Positions 36,016 through 44,424 are shown, numbered from the stretch's first letter. The stretch: DNA of 46,074 nt from Bacillota bacterium (GCA_021805735.1 JAJZEE010000022.1:1-46074); one strand, 5' to 3'. Program-made: numbers and translations. Notes: a model not told the origin generated them from the letters alone.

Positions 36016-37443
36016 ATGACCACAGAAACACTAAACCCCCCGCTACGAACGAGGGGCGCAATCGAAGCATCCAAGACGCTCAGTATACACCTAACGATAG
36101 GCGGTGACATCCGCATACCCTTGAATTCGATCCCGCAGCCTTTGCTGGAGATCATCACGGCGGATCTGACGCTCGACAATCCGGCGTATGCGTCCGCTGT
36201 GCGCATGGGGCGCTATACGGGTAATATCCCGCAACGGCTGACGATGTGGGCGTTAGAGGAAGGCATCCTCACCGTGCCCCGCGGCTATGGGCAAACGCTC
36301 CTGAAACGCTGCCGAACACTCGGTATTCAGTTTGTGACCGATGATCGGCGCTTGACGCTGCCACCTGTCACGTTTGAGTCACGCATCAAGCTTCGCCCGT
36401 ATCAGGTGCTGGCGGTGGAACGCCTTGTGCAGATGCTGGCGGGTGGCCTCGTTGCCCCTTGTGGCTCAGGCAAAACGACGGCTGGCCTGAAGGCCATCGC
36501 TGATGTCGGACAACCGGCCTTGGTGATAGTCGCGACTCTCGAATTGGCACTGCAATGGATCGATCGGGCTACGCAATTCCTCGGCATCCCCCGTGAAGAG
36601 ATCGGGCTGATTGGCAACGGAAAACGCACCATCGGCACACGGCTCACCGTTGGTCTGGTGCAGACGCTATCTAAGATGGACTTAACGGAGATTCGTGAGC
36701 GGTTCGGACTGGTGATACTCGATGAGGCGCACCACGCCCCCGCTTCGACGTTTCAACGAGTGTTCGCAGCCTTCCCTGCAATATACCGCCTATGGCTTTC
36801 TGCCACACCAGAACGGCAGGATGGATTGCATCCGATCCTGTACGCGGTTGGCGGTCCGATCCTGCATACGATTAGCCGGGCTGACTTACCGACGGTCACG
36901 CCAGTGTTACGGGTCATTGAGACGGACTTCACGGACTGCGACGACGACTATAGCGCCTTACTCACAAGGCTCACGCAAGACGAACGTCGAAACCGCTTGA
37001 TCGTGGACGCCATCGCGCAGAACGCACTCGGACATTACAGCCTTGTCCTGAGTGAACGTGTGGACCATCTGGAGGTGCTTCACAAGATGCTGGCAGACAT
37101 CTCCCCTAACCTACGCGCGGCAACGCTCACGGGCCGTATGAGCAAGCGCGAACGCGAACAGACGATGGCTGCCATACAGGCCCGCGAGATTGATGTCCTG
37201 TTTTCTACACAACTGGCCCGCGAAGGACTGGACATCGTGCATCTCGATCAACTTTTTATGACATGCCCCAAACGCGCCGCATCGGCAGTTGAGCAGGAAA
37301 TCGGCAGGATCATGCGCCCTGCGGAGGGCAAGGCAGGAGCGACGGTATGGGATTTTTGGGATTCCGGCAGTCCGATGCCTCGCGGACAGTTTTGGCGGCG
37401 CAGGGATGTGTACCGGAAACTAGGCATGGAGGTGAGCGTATGA
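36016..37443 (+). CDS. SF2 DEAD/DEAH-box DNA helicase
   Basis: A 475-residue superfamily 2 helicase of the XPB/ERCC3-like phage type. An N-terminal domain of about 115 residues precedes IKLRPYQ (Q-motif position) and Walker A PCGSGKTTAG. Then come DEAHHAP (motif II), SATPERQDG (motif III) and the motif VI region EQEIGRIMRPAEGK. It likely unwinds or remodels DNA in element replication or recombination. ATG 36016 follows AAGGAGA; an out-of-frame ATG at 36011 and upstream in-frame starts are rejected. It overlaps the HAD-like gene by four bases. Confidence 0.88.
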   Translation: MTTETLNPPLRTRGAIEASKTLSIHLTIGGDIRIPLNSIPQPLLEIITADLTLDNPAYASAVRMGRYTGNIPQRLTMWALEEGILTVPRGYGQTLLKRCRTLGIQFVTDDRRLTLPPVTFESRIKLRPYQVLAVERLVQMLAGGLVAPCGSGKTTAGLKAIADVGQPALVIVATLELALQWIDRATQFLGIPREEIGLIGNGKRTIGTRLTVGLVQTLSKMDLTEIRERFGLVILDEAHHAPASTFQRVFAAFPAIYRLWLSATPERQDGLHPILYAVGGPILHTISRADLPTVTPVLRVIETDFTDCDDDYSALLTRLTQDERRNRLIVDAIAQNALGHYSLVLSERVDHLEVLHKMLADISPNLRAATLTGRMSKREREQTMAAIQAREIDVLFSTQLAREGLDIVHLDQLFMTCPKRAASAVEQEIGRIMRPAEGKAGATVWDFWDSGSPMPRGQFWRRRDVYRKLGMEVSV

Positions 37444-37751
37444 CGCATCTTGTGCTCGCCGTGGACTTCGACGACACAATCTGCTACTCCTGCTGGCCTT
37501 CCATTGGCGAACCTATCCCTACCGCAATCGAGACGATGCAACAATGGCACACGGATGGCCATCGCATCATCATCTGGACATGCAGAACTGGGAAGGAACT
37601 CGAAGTCTGCGAACAGTGGCTAATCGCGAATGGCGTACCGTATGACAGCATCAACGCAAACCTGCCTGAACGCGTCGAATTCTACGGTGGATCGGACGCC
37701 AGGAAAGTGAGCGCAGACTTGTATCGACGACAAGGCTGTAGGCGCGCCTGA
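37440..37751 (+). CDS. Small HAD-like phosphatase
   Basis: A 103-residue protein matching the phage-type HAD-superfamily hydrolases. Motif I is VDFDDTI (Asp nucleophile pair), motif II is IIIWTCRTG, and the C-terminal DARKVSADLY supplies motif III/IV residues. Substrates of this compact type are unknown; nucleotide or nucleic acid end phosphates are plausible. The ATG overlaps the helicase stop and has GGAGGTGAG upstream. Confidence 0.82.
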   Translation: MTHLVLAVDFDDTICYSCWPSIGEPIPTAIETMQQWHTDGHRIIIWTCRTGKELEVCEQWLIANGVPYDSINANLPERVEFYGGSDARKVSADLYRRQGCRRA

Positions 37752-37801
37752 TGATCCCACGGAATTGTGGAGACTGGCCAGGGAGAAGGTTGCAAAGATG
37801 T

Positions 37802-37840
37802 GTGTCGAGCCGCCGTGACGGGGGTGGCTTCAAACGACAC
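37802..37840 (+). repeat. Composite hairpin before a small zinc-finger gene
   Basis: GTGTCG (37802-37807) with CGACAC (37835-37840) extends an inner stem AGCCGCC (37808-37814) with GGTGGCT (37823-37829, one G-T). Similar AGCCGCC-centred hairpins occur at 33208-33229 and 38073-38098. Confidence 0.55.
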
Positions 37841-37871
37841 CCCTGACGAATCGACAAAGGAGACGAGACCA

Positions 37872-38156
37872 ATGAAAACGGAACTCTGCATCAAACTGAA
37901 CAACACTGCCTCAAACAATCCTTGCGCCCTATGCGGTAAGCGAACAGACCTGATCACCGGGCCTGAACTGTTCATCGAGGGATCGTTGTCGCTTGTATGC
38001 CATGAGTGTGGAAACAGGCTGGCACCAGGGCTGATGAGGGTACTCAAGGCGGCGCAGGAAATGGAGATTAAAGAAGCCGCCGTTGGGGCGACGGCTTCGG
38101 AGAATCCTTACGCGTTCGAGCCTTGGCTTTCCGACTCCAACTTCTTGAGTCGTTGA
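37872..38156 (+). CDS. Small zinc-finger-like protein
   Basis: A 94-residue protein with two CxxC pairs, CALCGKR and CHECG, likely forming one zinc site, and a helical C-terminal half. Not otherwise recognised. ATG 37872 follows AAAGGAGACGAG; an earlier in-frame ATG at 37767 has no such site. Its 3' end overlaps a minus-strand gene tail to tail and contains that gene's terminator hairpin. Confidence 0.65.
   Translation: MKTELCIKLNNTASNNPCALCGKRTDLITGPELFIEGSLSLVCHECGNRLAPGLMRVLKAAQEMEIKEAAVGATASENPYAFEPWLSDSNFLSR
38063..38098 (-). terminator. Minus-strand terminator for the antisense-oriented small gene
   Basis: On the minus strand GAAGCCGTCG pairs fully with CGGCGGCTTC (one U-G) around a 6-base loop, followed by TTTAATCT. 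On the plus strand the same stem has an A-C mismatch, so it is tuned for minus-strand RNA. It lies inside the plus-strand zinc-finger gene. Confidence 0.7.
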
Positions 38157-38353
38157 TGCACGTCGTTGAAGACTGCGTTGAGTCTGTTGGTAATGTAGAG
38201 ATCGCGCGCTTCACCATCCTGAGAATATCGATCGATCAACTCGACCATCAAAGATGTGAGCGCGCTGACCGAAGCATCTGCAGATGCGATACCAGCCAAC
38301 GCGAGACGGTTCTCAATGATGTGCTGCAAATCCTGTCTTGTGAGTGGTTGCAA
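38108..38353 (-). CDS. Minus-strand small helical protein inside the plus-strand operon
   Basis: An 81-residue protein starting with TTG 38353, which has a strong AGGAAGGAGGG seven bases upstream on the minus strand. The sequence (QPLTRQDLQHIIENRLALAG, then SLMVELIDRYSQDG and NRLNAVFNDVHQRLKKLE) is helical and looks like a true protein. A matching minus-strand terminator follows at 38098-38063. The gene is convergent with the zinc-finger gene. It could be a maintenance or regulatory factor expressed in the integrated state. The longer frame starting at 38482 is less likely. Confidence 0.65.
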   Translation of the reverse strand: MQPLTRQDLQHIIENRLALAGIASADASVSALTSLMVELIDRYSQDGEARDLYITNRLNAVFNDVHQRLKKLESESQGSNA

Positions 38354-38528
38354 AATGTCGCCCTCCTTCCTGTAGATCGCGGTAAGTCGCTCTACCAGTC
38401 TACGGGAATGGTGGGGTGAAGAATAGGTATTCGTGTCAGGCGTTGCCCTATTGTCTATCTCGGCAAAACGAACTCCAAACAAGAGGCACTACACGGACAA
38501 GTCACATCACGATAAGGAGATAAGACCG

Positions 38529-38837
38529 ATGAAATCAGATGACTTCGTGGAATTCCTCGCACTGCGCGACGAGTTCAAGGAACTGGACGGGCGCACGGAT
38601 GCACTAGCGGAAACCTATAAACACGGCACGCCTGTGGACTCCTCTCGCATCGCGCATGAACTGGGGCTGGTGTCGTACAAGATCGCGGCCAACCTGCGGA
38701 ATTTGACAGCTTTTCTGGAGCGAGCGAAGGATACTCGCAATGCAGAAGAAGCCGCGATTCTGGCGGACCTGCTGGGAACCGTACGGACGCTTCAGAAACA
38801 GACGAGAGCGACAGCGCTCAAATGGAGACACGCCTAA
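38529..38837 (+). CDS. Small helical protein of unknown function
   Basis: A 102-residue acidic, helical protein (FLALRDEFKELDGRTDALAE, and a second helix pair in the C-terminal half). Not recognised. ATG 38529 has AAGGAGATAAG upstream; the earlier in-frame start at 38433 has none. It precedes the RuvC-like gene by 14 bases. Confidence 0.65.
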   Translation: MKSDDFVEFLALRDEFKELDGRTDALAETYKHGTPVDSSRIAHELGLVSYKIAANLRNLTAFLERAKDTRNAEEAAILADLLGTVRTLQKQTRATALKWRHA

Positions 38838-38851
38838 GGGGAGGTGAGAGT

Positions 38852-39394
38852 GTGACTCGTATTCTGGCTATTGATCACGGGTCGCGTCTATGCGGGTGGG
38901 CCGTAGCAGATGACGGAGCGATACAAGAGTTCGGCCTGATACGAATGGAGACCGTTTATCCCCGCACATTGGTCGAGTTATCCCGACGCGTCAGAAGCCT
39001 ACTGCGCGATCACGAGCCGGATGTGGTGGCCTTGGAACGGCCCATGAGCCTGCGCGGCGGCCACGTGGCGCAAGTACTGATTGAACATTACGCAGTCTGC
39101 AAGCTGGCAGCCCTCCAAGCCGGGATATCCACACAGGAAGTAGCTCCACCCACGATCAAACTCATCGTAGCTGGCGCGGGAAACGCCGACAAGCAGACTG
39201 TCGCAGAGTCGTTGTGTATCAAATATGGGCTTGATCTTGAAGACCTTTGCCCGGCAGAGCGGTATAAGGCCGGAGCGCGCAAGGGAGAAGTAAAAACGAG
39301 AGCATGGGACGCTTCGGATGCGTGCGCGTTGGCTGTCGCCGCAGTGGAGATGTTGAGGCGCGAACTTACGGCAAACAACGCCGCAAATGGATAG
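38852..39394 (+). CDS. RuvC-like Holliday junction resolvase
   Basis: A 180-residue RNase H-fold nuclease. The catalytic acidic residues are visible: LAIDHGSRLCGWAV (first Asp), VVALERP (Glu) and WDASDACALAVAA (C-terminal Asp pair). Phage RuvC-like enzymes resolve branched DNA before packaging. The start is GTG 38852 with GGGGAGGTG upstream. A conserved replication-to-packaging transition is suggested by the TerS-like gene directly after it. Confidence 0.85.
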   Translation: MTRILAIDHGSRLCGWAVADDGAIQEFGLIRMETVYPRTLVELSRRVRSLLRDHEPDVVALERPMSLRGGHVAQVLIEHYAVCKLAALQAGISTQEVAPPTIKLIVAGAGNADKQTVAESLCIKYGLDLEDLCPAERYKAGARKGEVKTRAWDASDACALAVAAVEMLRRELTANNAANG

Positions 39395-39406
39395 AGGTGG
39401 GTTGAG

Positions 39407-39811
39407 GTGGCACGTCGGGTGAATGAAAAGCGAGATAGGCGTAGGGAACTGGCGGTCGCCGCTCTTCTGGAGGTTCCAACCATACAGGAGGCGGCCAAAG
39501 CGTCAGGTGTTGGGCTGACGACCCTCCATCGCTGGATACGCGAAGATATCGAATTCCAGACCGCTTATCGCGAAGCGAAGCGACGGGCGCTCGACCAAGC
39601 GATTGCGCGGCTGGCGGTCATTTCGTCGCAGGCCGTGGAGACCTTGCGCGAGGTGATGGGCGATGCAGAGGCTCCGGCCAATGCCCGCGTGTCGGCAGCC
39701 AAGGCGGTGCTTGACGCGGCATTCAAAGCGTCGGAGACGGAAGACTTGGCGGTCAGAGTTACGGAACTGGAACGCCTTGCTTCAAACCAAAACCAAGGGA
39801 GGACTGCATAA
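39407..39811 (+). CDS. Terminase small subunit-like HTH protein
   Basis: A 134-residue protein with a homeodomain-like HTH (VAALLEVPTIQEAAKASGVG, then TTLHRWI) followed by a long helical region and an FKASETEDLAVRVTELERL coiled coil. This pattern (phBC6A51-type) is found in phage small terminase subunits, which bind the packaging site. A general phage DNA-binding protein is the alternative. The start is GTG 39407. No large-terminase gene follows in the window. Confidence 0.65.
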   Translation: MARRVNEKRDRRRELAVAALLEVPTIQEAAKASGVGLTTLHRWIREDIEFQTAYREAKRRALDQAIARLAVISSQAVETLREVMGDAEAPANARVSAAKAVLDAAFKASETEDLAVRVTELERLASNQNQGRTA

Positions 39812-40080
39812 TGGCATCGAATAACCTTGAAAACCGAATCGCGAAACTGGAAAGTGCAATACGCGCATCGGGCGCAACCGAAGAACCGACGTATCACATT
39901 CGTGACGCGCTACTCGCTCAAAAGGGCGGCAAGCAGGTATGGCGGCAGATCACGCGGACGCTATCGTCCAAGGACCCGCAGACGGCATATGGACAGTTAT
40001 TGATAGCCGATCCTACGCTTGAGAATCGGTTGCTGGAGGCCGGGCAAGCGGCACGAAAGGGGGCGAAGGCTCATGCTTGA
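39811..40080 (+). CDS. Small protein of unknown function
   Basis: An 89-residue protein whose first 20 residues (NLENRIAKLESAIRAS) form a short coiled coil. Not recognised. The ATG shares a base with the previous stop (TAATG) and has AGGGAGG upstream. Its end overlaps the next start. Confidence 0.7.
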   Translation: MASNNLENRIAKLESAIRASGATEEPTYHIRDALLAQKGGKQVWRQITRTLSSKDPQTAYGQLLIADPTLENRLLEAGQAARKGAKAHA

Positions 40081-40414
40081 CTTTGTGGGCTGGCGGTCAC
40101 GAGAATTTAAGAAGTGGCATGCGACATTTTGGGATCGGTTGGCCGTTTACCGGGAGCATCAAACGCCGGGGTACAAGATCGGTCTGCGTGAAGCCGCGCG
40201 GGAAATGTCGTGGCATGCTTGCCAGCAACTCCGGTTCGCGACGACGAGTTACGAAGTCTTCGAAGGGTCCGAACATCGCCAAACGTTGCTGGACCTGCTC
40301 GCAGACGCACAGGAAGCCGCTGCGCAGGCGCGGAAAGTATGGCGGGCACTGCGTGATATGGGCATCGACACGCCGGAGGAATTCCCGGACATTTTCGAGG
40401 GAGATACGATTTGA
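40073..40414 (+). CDS. Small helical protein of unknown function
   Basis: A 113-residue protein rich in Trp, Arg and Ala (FVGWRSREFKKWHATFW at the start). It is probably helical and is not recognised. ATG 40073 follows AAGGGGGCGAAGG and overlaps the previous gene by eight bases. Confidence 0.68.
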   Translation: MLDFVGWRSREFKKWHATFWDRLAVYREHQTPGYKIGLREAAREMSWHACQQLRFATTSYEVFEGSEHRQTLLDLLADAQEAAAQARKVWRALRDMGIDTPEEFPDIFEGDTI

Positions 40415-40431
40415 CAAAGGAGATGTTAACA

Positions 40432-40842
40432 TTGGCAAACAATGATCCGGTTATCAACCCATTTGAAACCTTAAGCGCTCTACTCGACCAGTTCACCGTT
40501 CGCGCGGAATTGTATCGCGATGCGCGCGCGGCATATGTCGAACACAATCAACCCGTAGACTTGGCACTCGTGCAGCACCATGCAGGCGGACTTGTTGGCG
40601 CGGTCGTACTCGCTTCGCAATTATCGCGTGTGCTCGAATCAGAGTTACGGATGTCGTATGTCGATCCTGAAGCCGCGCGAATTGGGAGCATGGGCGTAGA
40701 CGCTGTAAAGGACGCACGGATTGCTGCCGGTTCCGTAATCCAGGACCTGCGGACGTTGACGGGGATACCGTTCGGGAGTGGGGATGCAGAGTGCTTGGCG
40801 ATGGTGGCAGAATCACGACTCAATGCAGAAGGGGTGATGTAA
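40432..40842 (+). CDS. Small helical protein of unknown function
   Basis: A 136-residue, mostly helical protein with no recognised domain. TTG 40432 is chosen because AAAGGAG lies nine bases upstream; the ATG at 40423 is directly against that site, and the TTG at 40411 precedes it. It is followed after one base by the tape-measure-like gene, so it may be a tail or assembly factor. Confidence 0.65.
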   Translation: MANNDPVINPFETLSALLDQFTVRAELYRDARAAYVEHNQPVDLALVQHHAGGLVGAVVLASQLSRVLESELRMSYVDPEAARIGSMGVDAVKDARIAAGSVIQDLRTLTGIPFGSGDAECLAMVAESRLNAEGVM

Positions 40843-40843
40843 A

Positions 40844-43366
40844 ATGCCAGAACTCCGATTTAACACGTCCGCCGACCTCACGGGATTCCGCGACATCGAC
40901 GCAGCATTGGACAAACTGCAAACCCGCGTCAAGAGCATCTCAGCCGATATGCAGAAGATGGGCGCGTTCCAGAACGCCGAATCAGCGTCAGGCGGCATCG
41001 CTGTGGGCGGCGGGGGCGGCCTGCAATACGGCCCTCGCCAGCAAGGCGGTCAGGCGCCCAGTGGTCATGCGCAGCCGCAAGGCCCTGCGCGGCGTCCGAG
41101 AGGCGGCAGTAAGCCGCAGTATGACCTGAGTACACAAGGCGGCGTCATCGAGTATTACGACAACGTGCTCGCCCAGGCGCTGCCGATGCTCTCGGCCATG
41201 AATCCAGCGGGTACGCCAAGAGCATCCATCGGCGCGTCGCATCGGCAATCTGCGGGAGGATTGCAGAATGTGTCTGGGATGGTGCCGATTCTTGGCAGCC
41301 ACCTGCGTTCCAAAGCCTATCCTGGATCGGCTCAGTGGTACAACGATTGGCTGACACGTGCGAGCCAACCCGACATTCAGTCAGTTGTTGGTTCGTCTGT
41401 TGCTGAAGAATTGGCGGGTGCACACAGCGCTCTTCTGATGGGCGAAGAGGGCGCGGGGAGGGTTGCCTTTCAGCGGTTATCCAGTGAGGCGAATCAACCC
41501 TCTCAACCGTCTCGGGTTTCTCGGCGACAGTCGCTGTGGCAACACTTCGCGCGCTCGGCCAAGGGGAGCAACATCGGAGGCATTCTGTCAAGTGGATTGC
41601 GCGGAGCCGCCATCGGAACCATGGCCGAATCCGCCATTGGTGGCGGCTCGGCGGGACTGCTCGGCGGGGCGGGCGGCGGAGGCGCGGCGACGGCTCTCAT
41701 GGGCGGCGCGGATGTCGGCGGCCTTTTGATGAACCCCGCGACACTTGCGGCGATGGTTCCTATCGCGGCCGTGACGTTTCTGGCATCCGCATTCAAATCG
41801 GGATACAGCAACTGGCAACAGACGGCCCCCACATCTTCGCAGCTCGCGCACGGTTTGGGAACGGTCGGCCAGGGCGCGAACGTATTGAATCTCAGCATCC
41901 AAAAGGCTGCAGCCGCATTCGGGATCATGGGCACGACGGCTCTCCAATCGGCGCAGATGATGGCGCAGGCGTTTGGCGGCAACAATGCGTCCGTGACGAA
42001 TCTGACCGGGCAGGCGGCAAAGTTCGCCATGTACAACGGGCTCAGCGACCAGCAACAGTCGCAGATCATGTCCGCGATGGGCACGTTGGGCATCACTTCA
42101 GGCAAGGGGTCAACGCTCACACCGTACGCGGGCAACCGGATGCTAACCCAACTGACGCAAGCCTCGCATATGCAAGGCCGTCAGGGCCCGCTCTTTACGG
42201 GCCTTACGTCGATCTACGGAACACTGGCGAGCATCAACCCGACGATCAGCAACCCGACGGGCGTAGCAGGCCAGTATGCGGCCATGAACGCATCCGGCAT
42301 CCAAGGCTTGCAGGGCATGCGCGGGGCGGCTCTCGTCTCGCAGATGGATCAGGGATTCGCGAGCGCGAAGGGAATTCAGCAACTGCTCGGGTTCTCCGCG
42401 ATCATGAAGGCGAGCGGCGGCAAGATCACGAATCCGTATCAAATGATGTCGATTGCGGAACAAGGGAGCGCTGCTCTCATTCCCGGTACGCATACAACGT
42501 ACGGCGCTGCCTTTCTGAACCAGCTCAAGGGAATTACCTCAGATCCTTACCTGCAAGGAGCGCTCATGCCCGGCCTTGATATCAATCAGGGGATGGCCGT
42601 CATCAAGAGCGGTGCATTGAATGCGCCGGCGTTGCATGTGCCTCAAGGGGCGCTCCCCCTACACCTGACACAAGCGGATAAACACGCGATTGCGGCGGCG
42701 CAAAGCACTTATCAGAAAGCGAAAACCGGACAAACGGGCGGCGTCATGTCAACGGCTTGGGACCGGGCGCAGGCCACGGTCATGCAAGCGATCACTCATC
42801 TTTCCGGTTACATCGGCGCAATTCCGAATCAAGTGACATCGATTCTTAGCGGCTCCTATCTGAATCATCCGCCGTCGCAAATGGCTCCCTATGCGCTGAA
42901 GGTTTCTAAAGCAACGGGGATTCCGGCGGCTTACATTCTTTCGCAATGGATGCATGAGTCTACTTGGGGAACATCCCATGCAGCTCGGCAGAACGAGAAC
43001 CTGGCTGGCATCAAACCATTTGGCCCCTACAAGTCGGGCGCCGACGCCAAATATGCGGGATTCTCGTCGCTCGCCCAGTTCGCACAAGCGGACACGCAGG
43101 TGCTGATGCAACCCCAGTACGCGCATGCTCGGGCACTCGCGCAGCATGGCGCATCAGCACAGGCAGTGTTTTCGGCGTTGGCCTCTGAAGGCTATACGGG
43201 TTCGCCGACGCCGACGCAGGCCAGCGCATACGGATCTGAAATTCAGGCCATCGTCAATGAATTCGCGGTCAAGATACAGGCGGCCATGGACGTAGCCCTG
43301 ACGAAGCATCGGCAGGCGCAAAAGCGGGATAGGCAGGCGGCGACACCGCAAGGGCCGCATAGGTAA
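40844..43366 (+). CDS. Tape-measure-like protein with C-terminal glucosaminidase domain
   Basis: An 840-residue protein. The N terminus (FNTSADLTGFRDIDAALDKL) resembles the start of phage tape measure proteins. The middle is Gly/Ala-rich and hydrophobic with a likely membrane-spanning stretch (LMNPATLAAMVPIAAVTFLA). The C-terminal region from about 690 to 780 fits a GH73/lysozyme-like muramidase or glucosaminidase: ILSQWMHESTWGTSHAARQ carries the catalytic Glu, then NENLAGIKPFGPY. Tape measures set tail length and often carry such wall-cutting domains. It follows RBS AGAAGGGGTG. No other tail genes are next to it. Confidence 0.75.
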   Translation: MPELRFNTSADLTGFRDIDAALDKLQTRVKSISADMQKMGAFQNAESASGGIAVGGGGGLQYGPRQQGGQAPSGHAQPQGPARRPRGGSKPQYDLSTQGGVIEYYDNVLAQALPMLSAMNPAGTPRASIGASHRQSAGGLQNVSGMVPILGSHLRSKAYPGSAQWYNDWLTRASQPDIQSVVGSSVAEELAGAHSALLMGEEGAGRVAFQRLSSEANQPSQPSRVSRRQSLWQHFARSAKGSNIGGILSSGLRGAAIGTMAESAIGGGSAGLLGGAGGGGAATALMGGADVGGLLMNPATLAAMVPIAAVTFLASAFKSGYSNWQQTAPTSSQLAHGLGTVGQGANVLNLSIQKAAAAFGIMGTTALQSAQMMAQAFGGNNASVTNLTGQAAKFAMYNGLSDQQQSQIMSAMGTLGITSGKGSTLTPYAGNRMLTQLTQASHMQGRQGPLFTGLTSIYGTLASINPTISNPTGVAGQYAAMNASGIQGLQGMRGAALVSQMDQGFASAKGIQQLLGFSAIMKASGGKITNPYQMMSIAEQGSAALIPGTHTTYGAAFLNQLKGITSDPYLQGALMPGLDINQGMAVIKSGALNAPALHVPQGALPLHLTQADKHAIAAAQSTYQKAKTGQTGGVMSTAWDRAQATVMQAITHLSGYIGAIPNQVTSILSGSYLNHPPSQMAPYALKVSKATGIPAAYILSQWMHESTWGTSHAARQNENLAGIKPFGPYKSGADAKYAGFSSLAQFAQADTQVLMQPQYAHARALAQHGASAQAVFSALASEGYTGSPTPTQASAYGSEIQAIVNEFAVKIQAAMDVALTKHRQAQKRDRQAATPQGPHR

Positions 43367-43396
43367 TAGGCGTGGGCGTGAATAGGCGTGGGCGTG
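43365..43396 (+). repeat. Tandem 16-bp repeat at the end of the tape-measure-like gene
   Basis: AATAGGCGTGGGCGTG occurs twice in direct succession (43365-43380 and 43381-43396), spanning the stop codon. It may be a replication slippage product. Confidence 0.7.
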
Positions 43397-43403
43397 GGCT
43401 GCA

Positions 43404-44144
43404 TTATTTAATTTTTGTTGAACCCGGAAGTGCGGTCGCGATCCAAGGGGCTACGGCCGAAAGACTCGGCTCTTGTCCGTTGTGGTTTATGATGCGATTA
43501 TCGAGAGCCCACAGCCCTGCCACCCCCGCTCTTGTGGACGAAAACATCTCTAAGTCCATGCCTTTGCGATTGTAGGCTTCAACCATGATACCTCCAACGT
43601 CGGCGGGGTATGGTTGAAGCCTAAAATTCGCTATCACGCCTCGGAATAAAGCGAGATTCAGAATAGCTATTGCCGACGCCGCAGGATCGATCTTGTTTTT
43701 GATATACCACGGCGTAGCTCCGACGAGTTGATTGAATATGTTTTGTGAAATAACATGAGGGGCTTTGGTTTCTACTCGGAATATCCACGCAACAGCAGAA
43801 GCGGTCTTGCCGGCGCGGACCCATCGTATTTGATAAGGAACGAATGTAAAACTCACGCCTTCGTAATTGAATTGAATTTGGCTATGATTGAACGAAAAAG
43901 ATCCATGCCCTTGTGTGAAAACGGAAATCTGGTGTTTCAAAAGGGGCGCGTCGTAAAGAAAACTTGTTACGCTCAACAAATAATCATGAAATGCCAACGT
44001 CGTTCCGTGCATCGGAGTAAAACCGTAGACTTGTCTGTGATCAGTATATGATGATGCAGCTTCGGCCGGAACCGCACTCATCATCGCTGTTTCACAGGTC
44101 AGCAGCAGGGCGGATAGCGTGAGTGCGGGCCATGTGAGTTTCAT
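43404..44144 (-). CDS. Secreted element protein of unknown function
   Basis: A 246-residue exported protein. It begins MKLTWPALTLSALLLTCETA with a typical signal peptide, likely cut after AEA (residues about 30-32). The mature part is rich in aromatic residues and beta strands (QIQFNYEGVSFTFVPYQIRW). Not recognised. ATG 44144 follows AAGGGGG on the minus strand; an earlier in-frame ATG adds eight residues. Being single and reversed relative to the tail-like operon, it looks like a lysogenic-conversion (cargo) gene. Confidence 0.72.
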   Translation of the reverse strand: MKLTWPALTLSALLLTCETAMMSAVPAEAASSYTDHRQVYGFTPMHGTTLAFHDYLLSVTSFLYDAPLLKHQISVFTQGHGSFSFNHSQIQFNYEGVSFTFVPYQIRWVRAGKTASAVAWIFRVETKAPHVISQNIFNQLVGATPWYIKNKIDPAASAIAILNLALFRGVIANFRLQPYPADVGGIMVEAYNRKGMDLEMFSSTRAGVAGLWALDNRIINHNGQEPSLSAVAPWIATALPGSTKIK

Positions 44145-44200
44145 GTGATCCCCCTTCTTTTTAGCCAAAACGTACCACTAAGCGATTGAGTCTGCAAGAG

Positions 44201-44386
44201 GGTCTGCGTCAACACAAACCCAAGGGTGCAGCCTCAACCGATACCCTCAGCAAATTTGAGCAGCCGCGCGAGTTCATTTCAACTGAGGTCGTCGCCATCT
44301 TGAGTCGGTTTCACAAATCGATTTGTAACCATTTCTTGGACAGTCATCGTACATCGCCCCAAACGGTCTGTGCTGAACACAAACCC
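44201..44386 (-). repeat. Direct repeat pair resembling a -35 region
   Basis: GGTCTGCGTCAACACAAACCC (44201-44221) and a copy with small changes (44365-44386) read on the minus strand as GGGTTTGTGTT(G/C)A. The same core TTGTGTTGAC overlaps the -35 of the plus-strand promoter at 44959. It may be a regulator-binding site. Confidence 0.4.
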
Positions 44387-44424
44387 CTCCCCTACACCCT
44401 CAATTCAACTTAGCCCCCGTCAAA

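Noticed and set aside
41536-42579. 347-codon frame inside the tape-measure-like gene
   Set aside because: Extremely His/Arg/Gly-rich translation from an offset frame of a GC-rich gene, without a ribosome-binding site.
44186-44413. 75-codon plus-strand frame between cargo and repressor genes
   Set aside because: No ribosome-binding site and no protein-like pattern; it runs through repeats and minus-strand signals.
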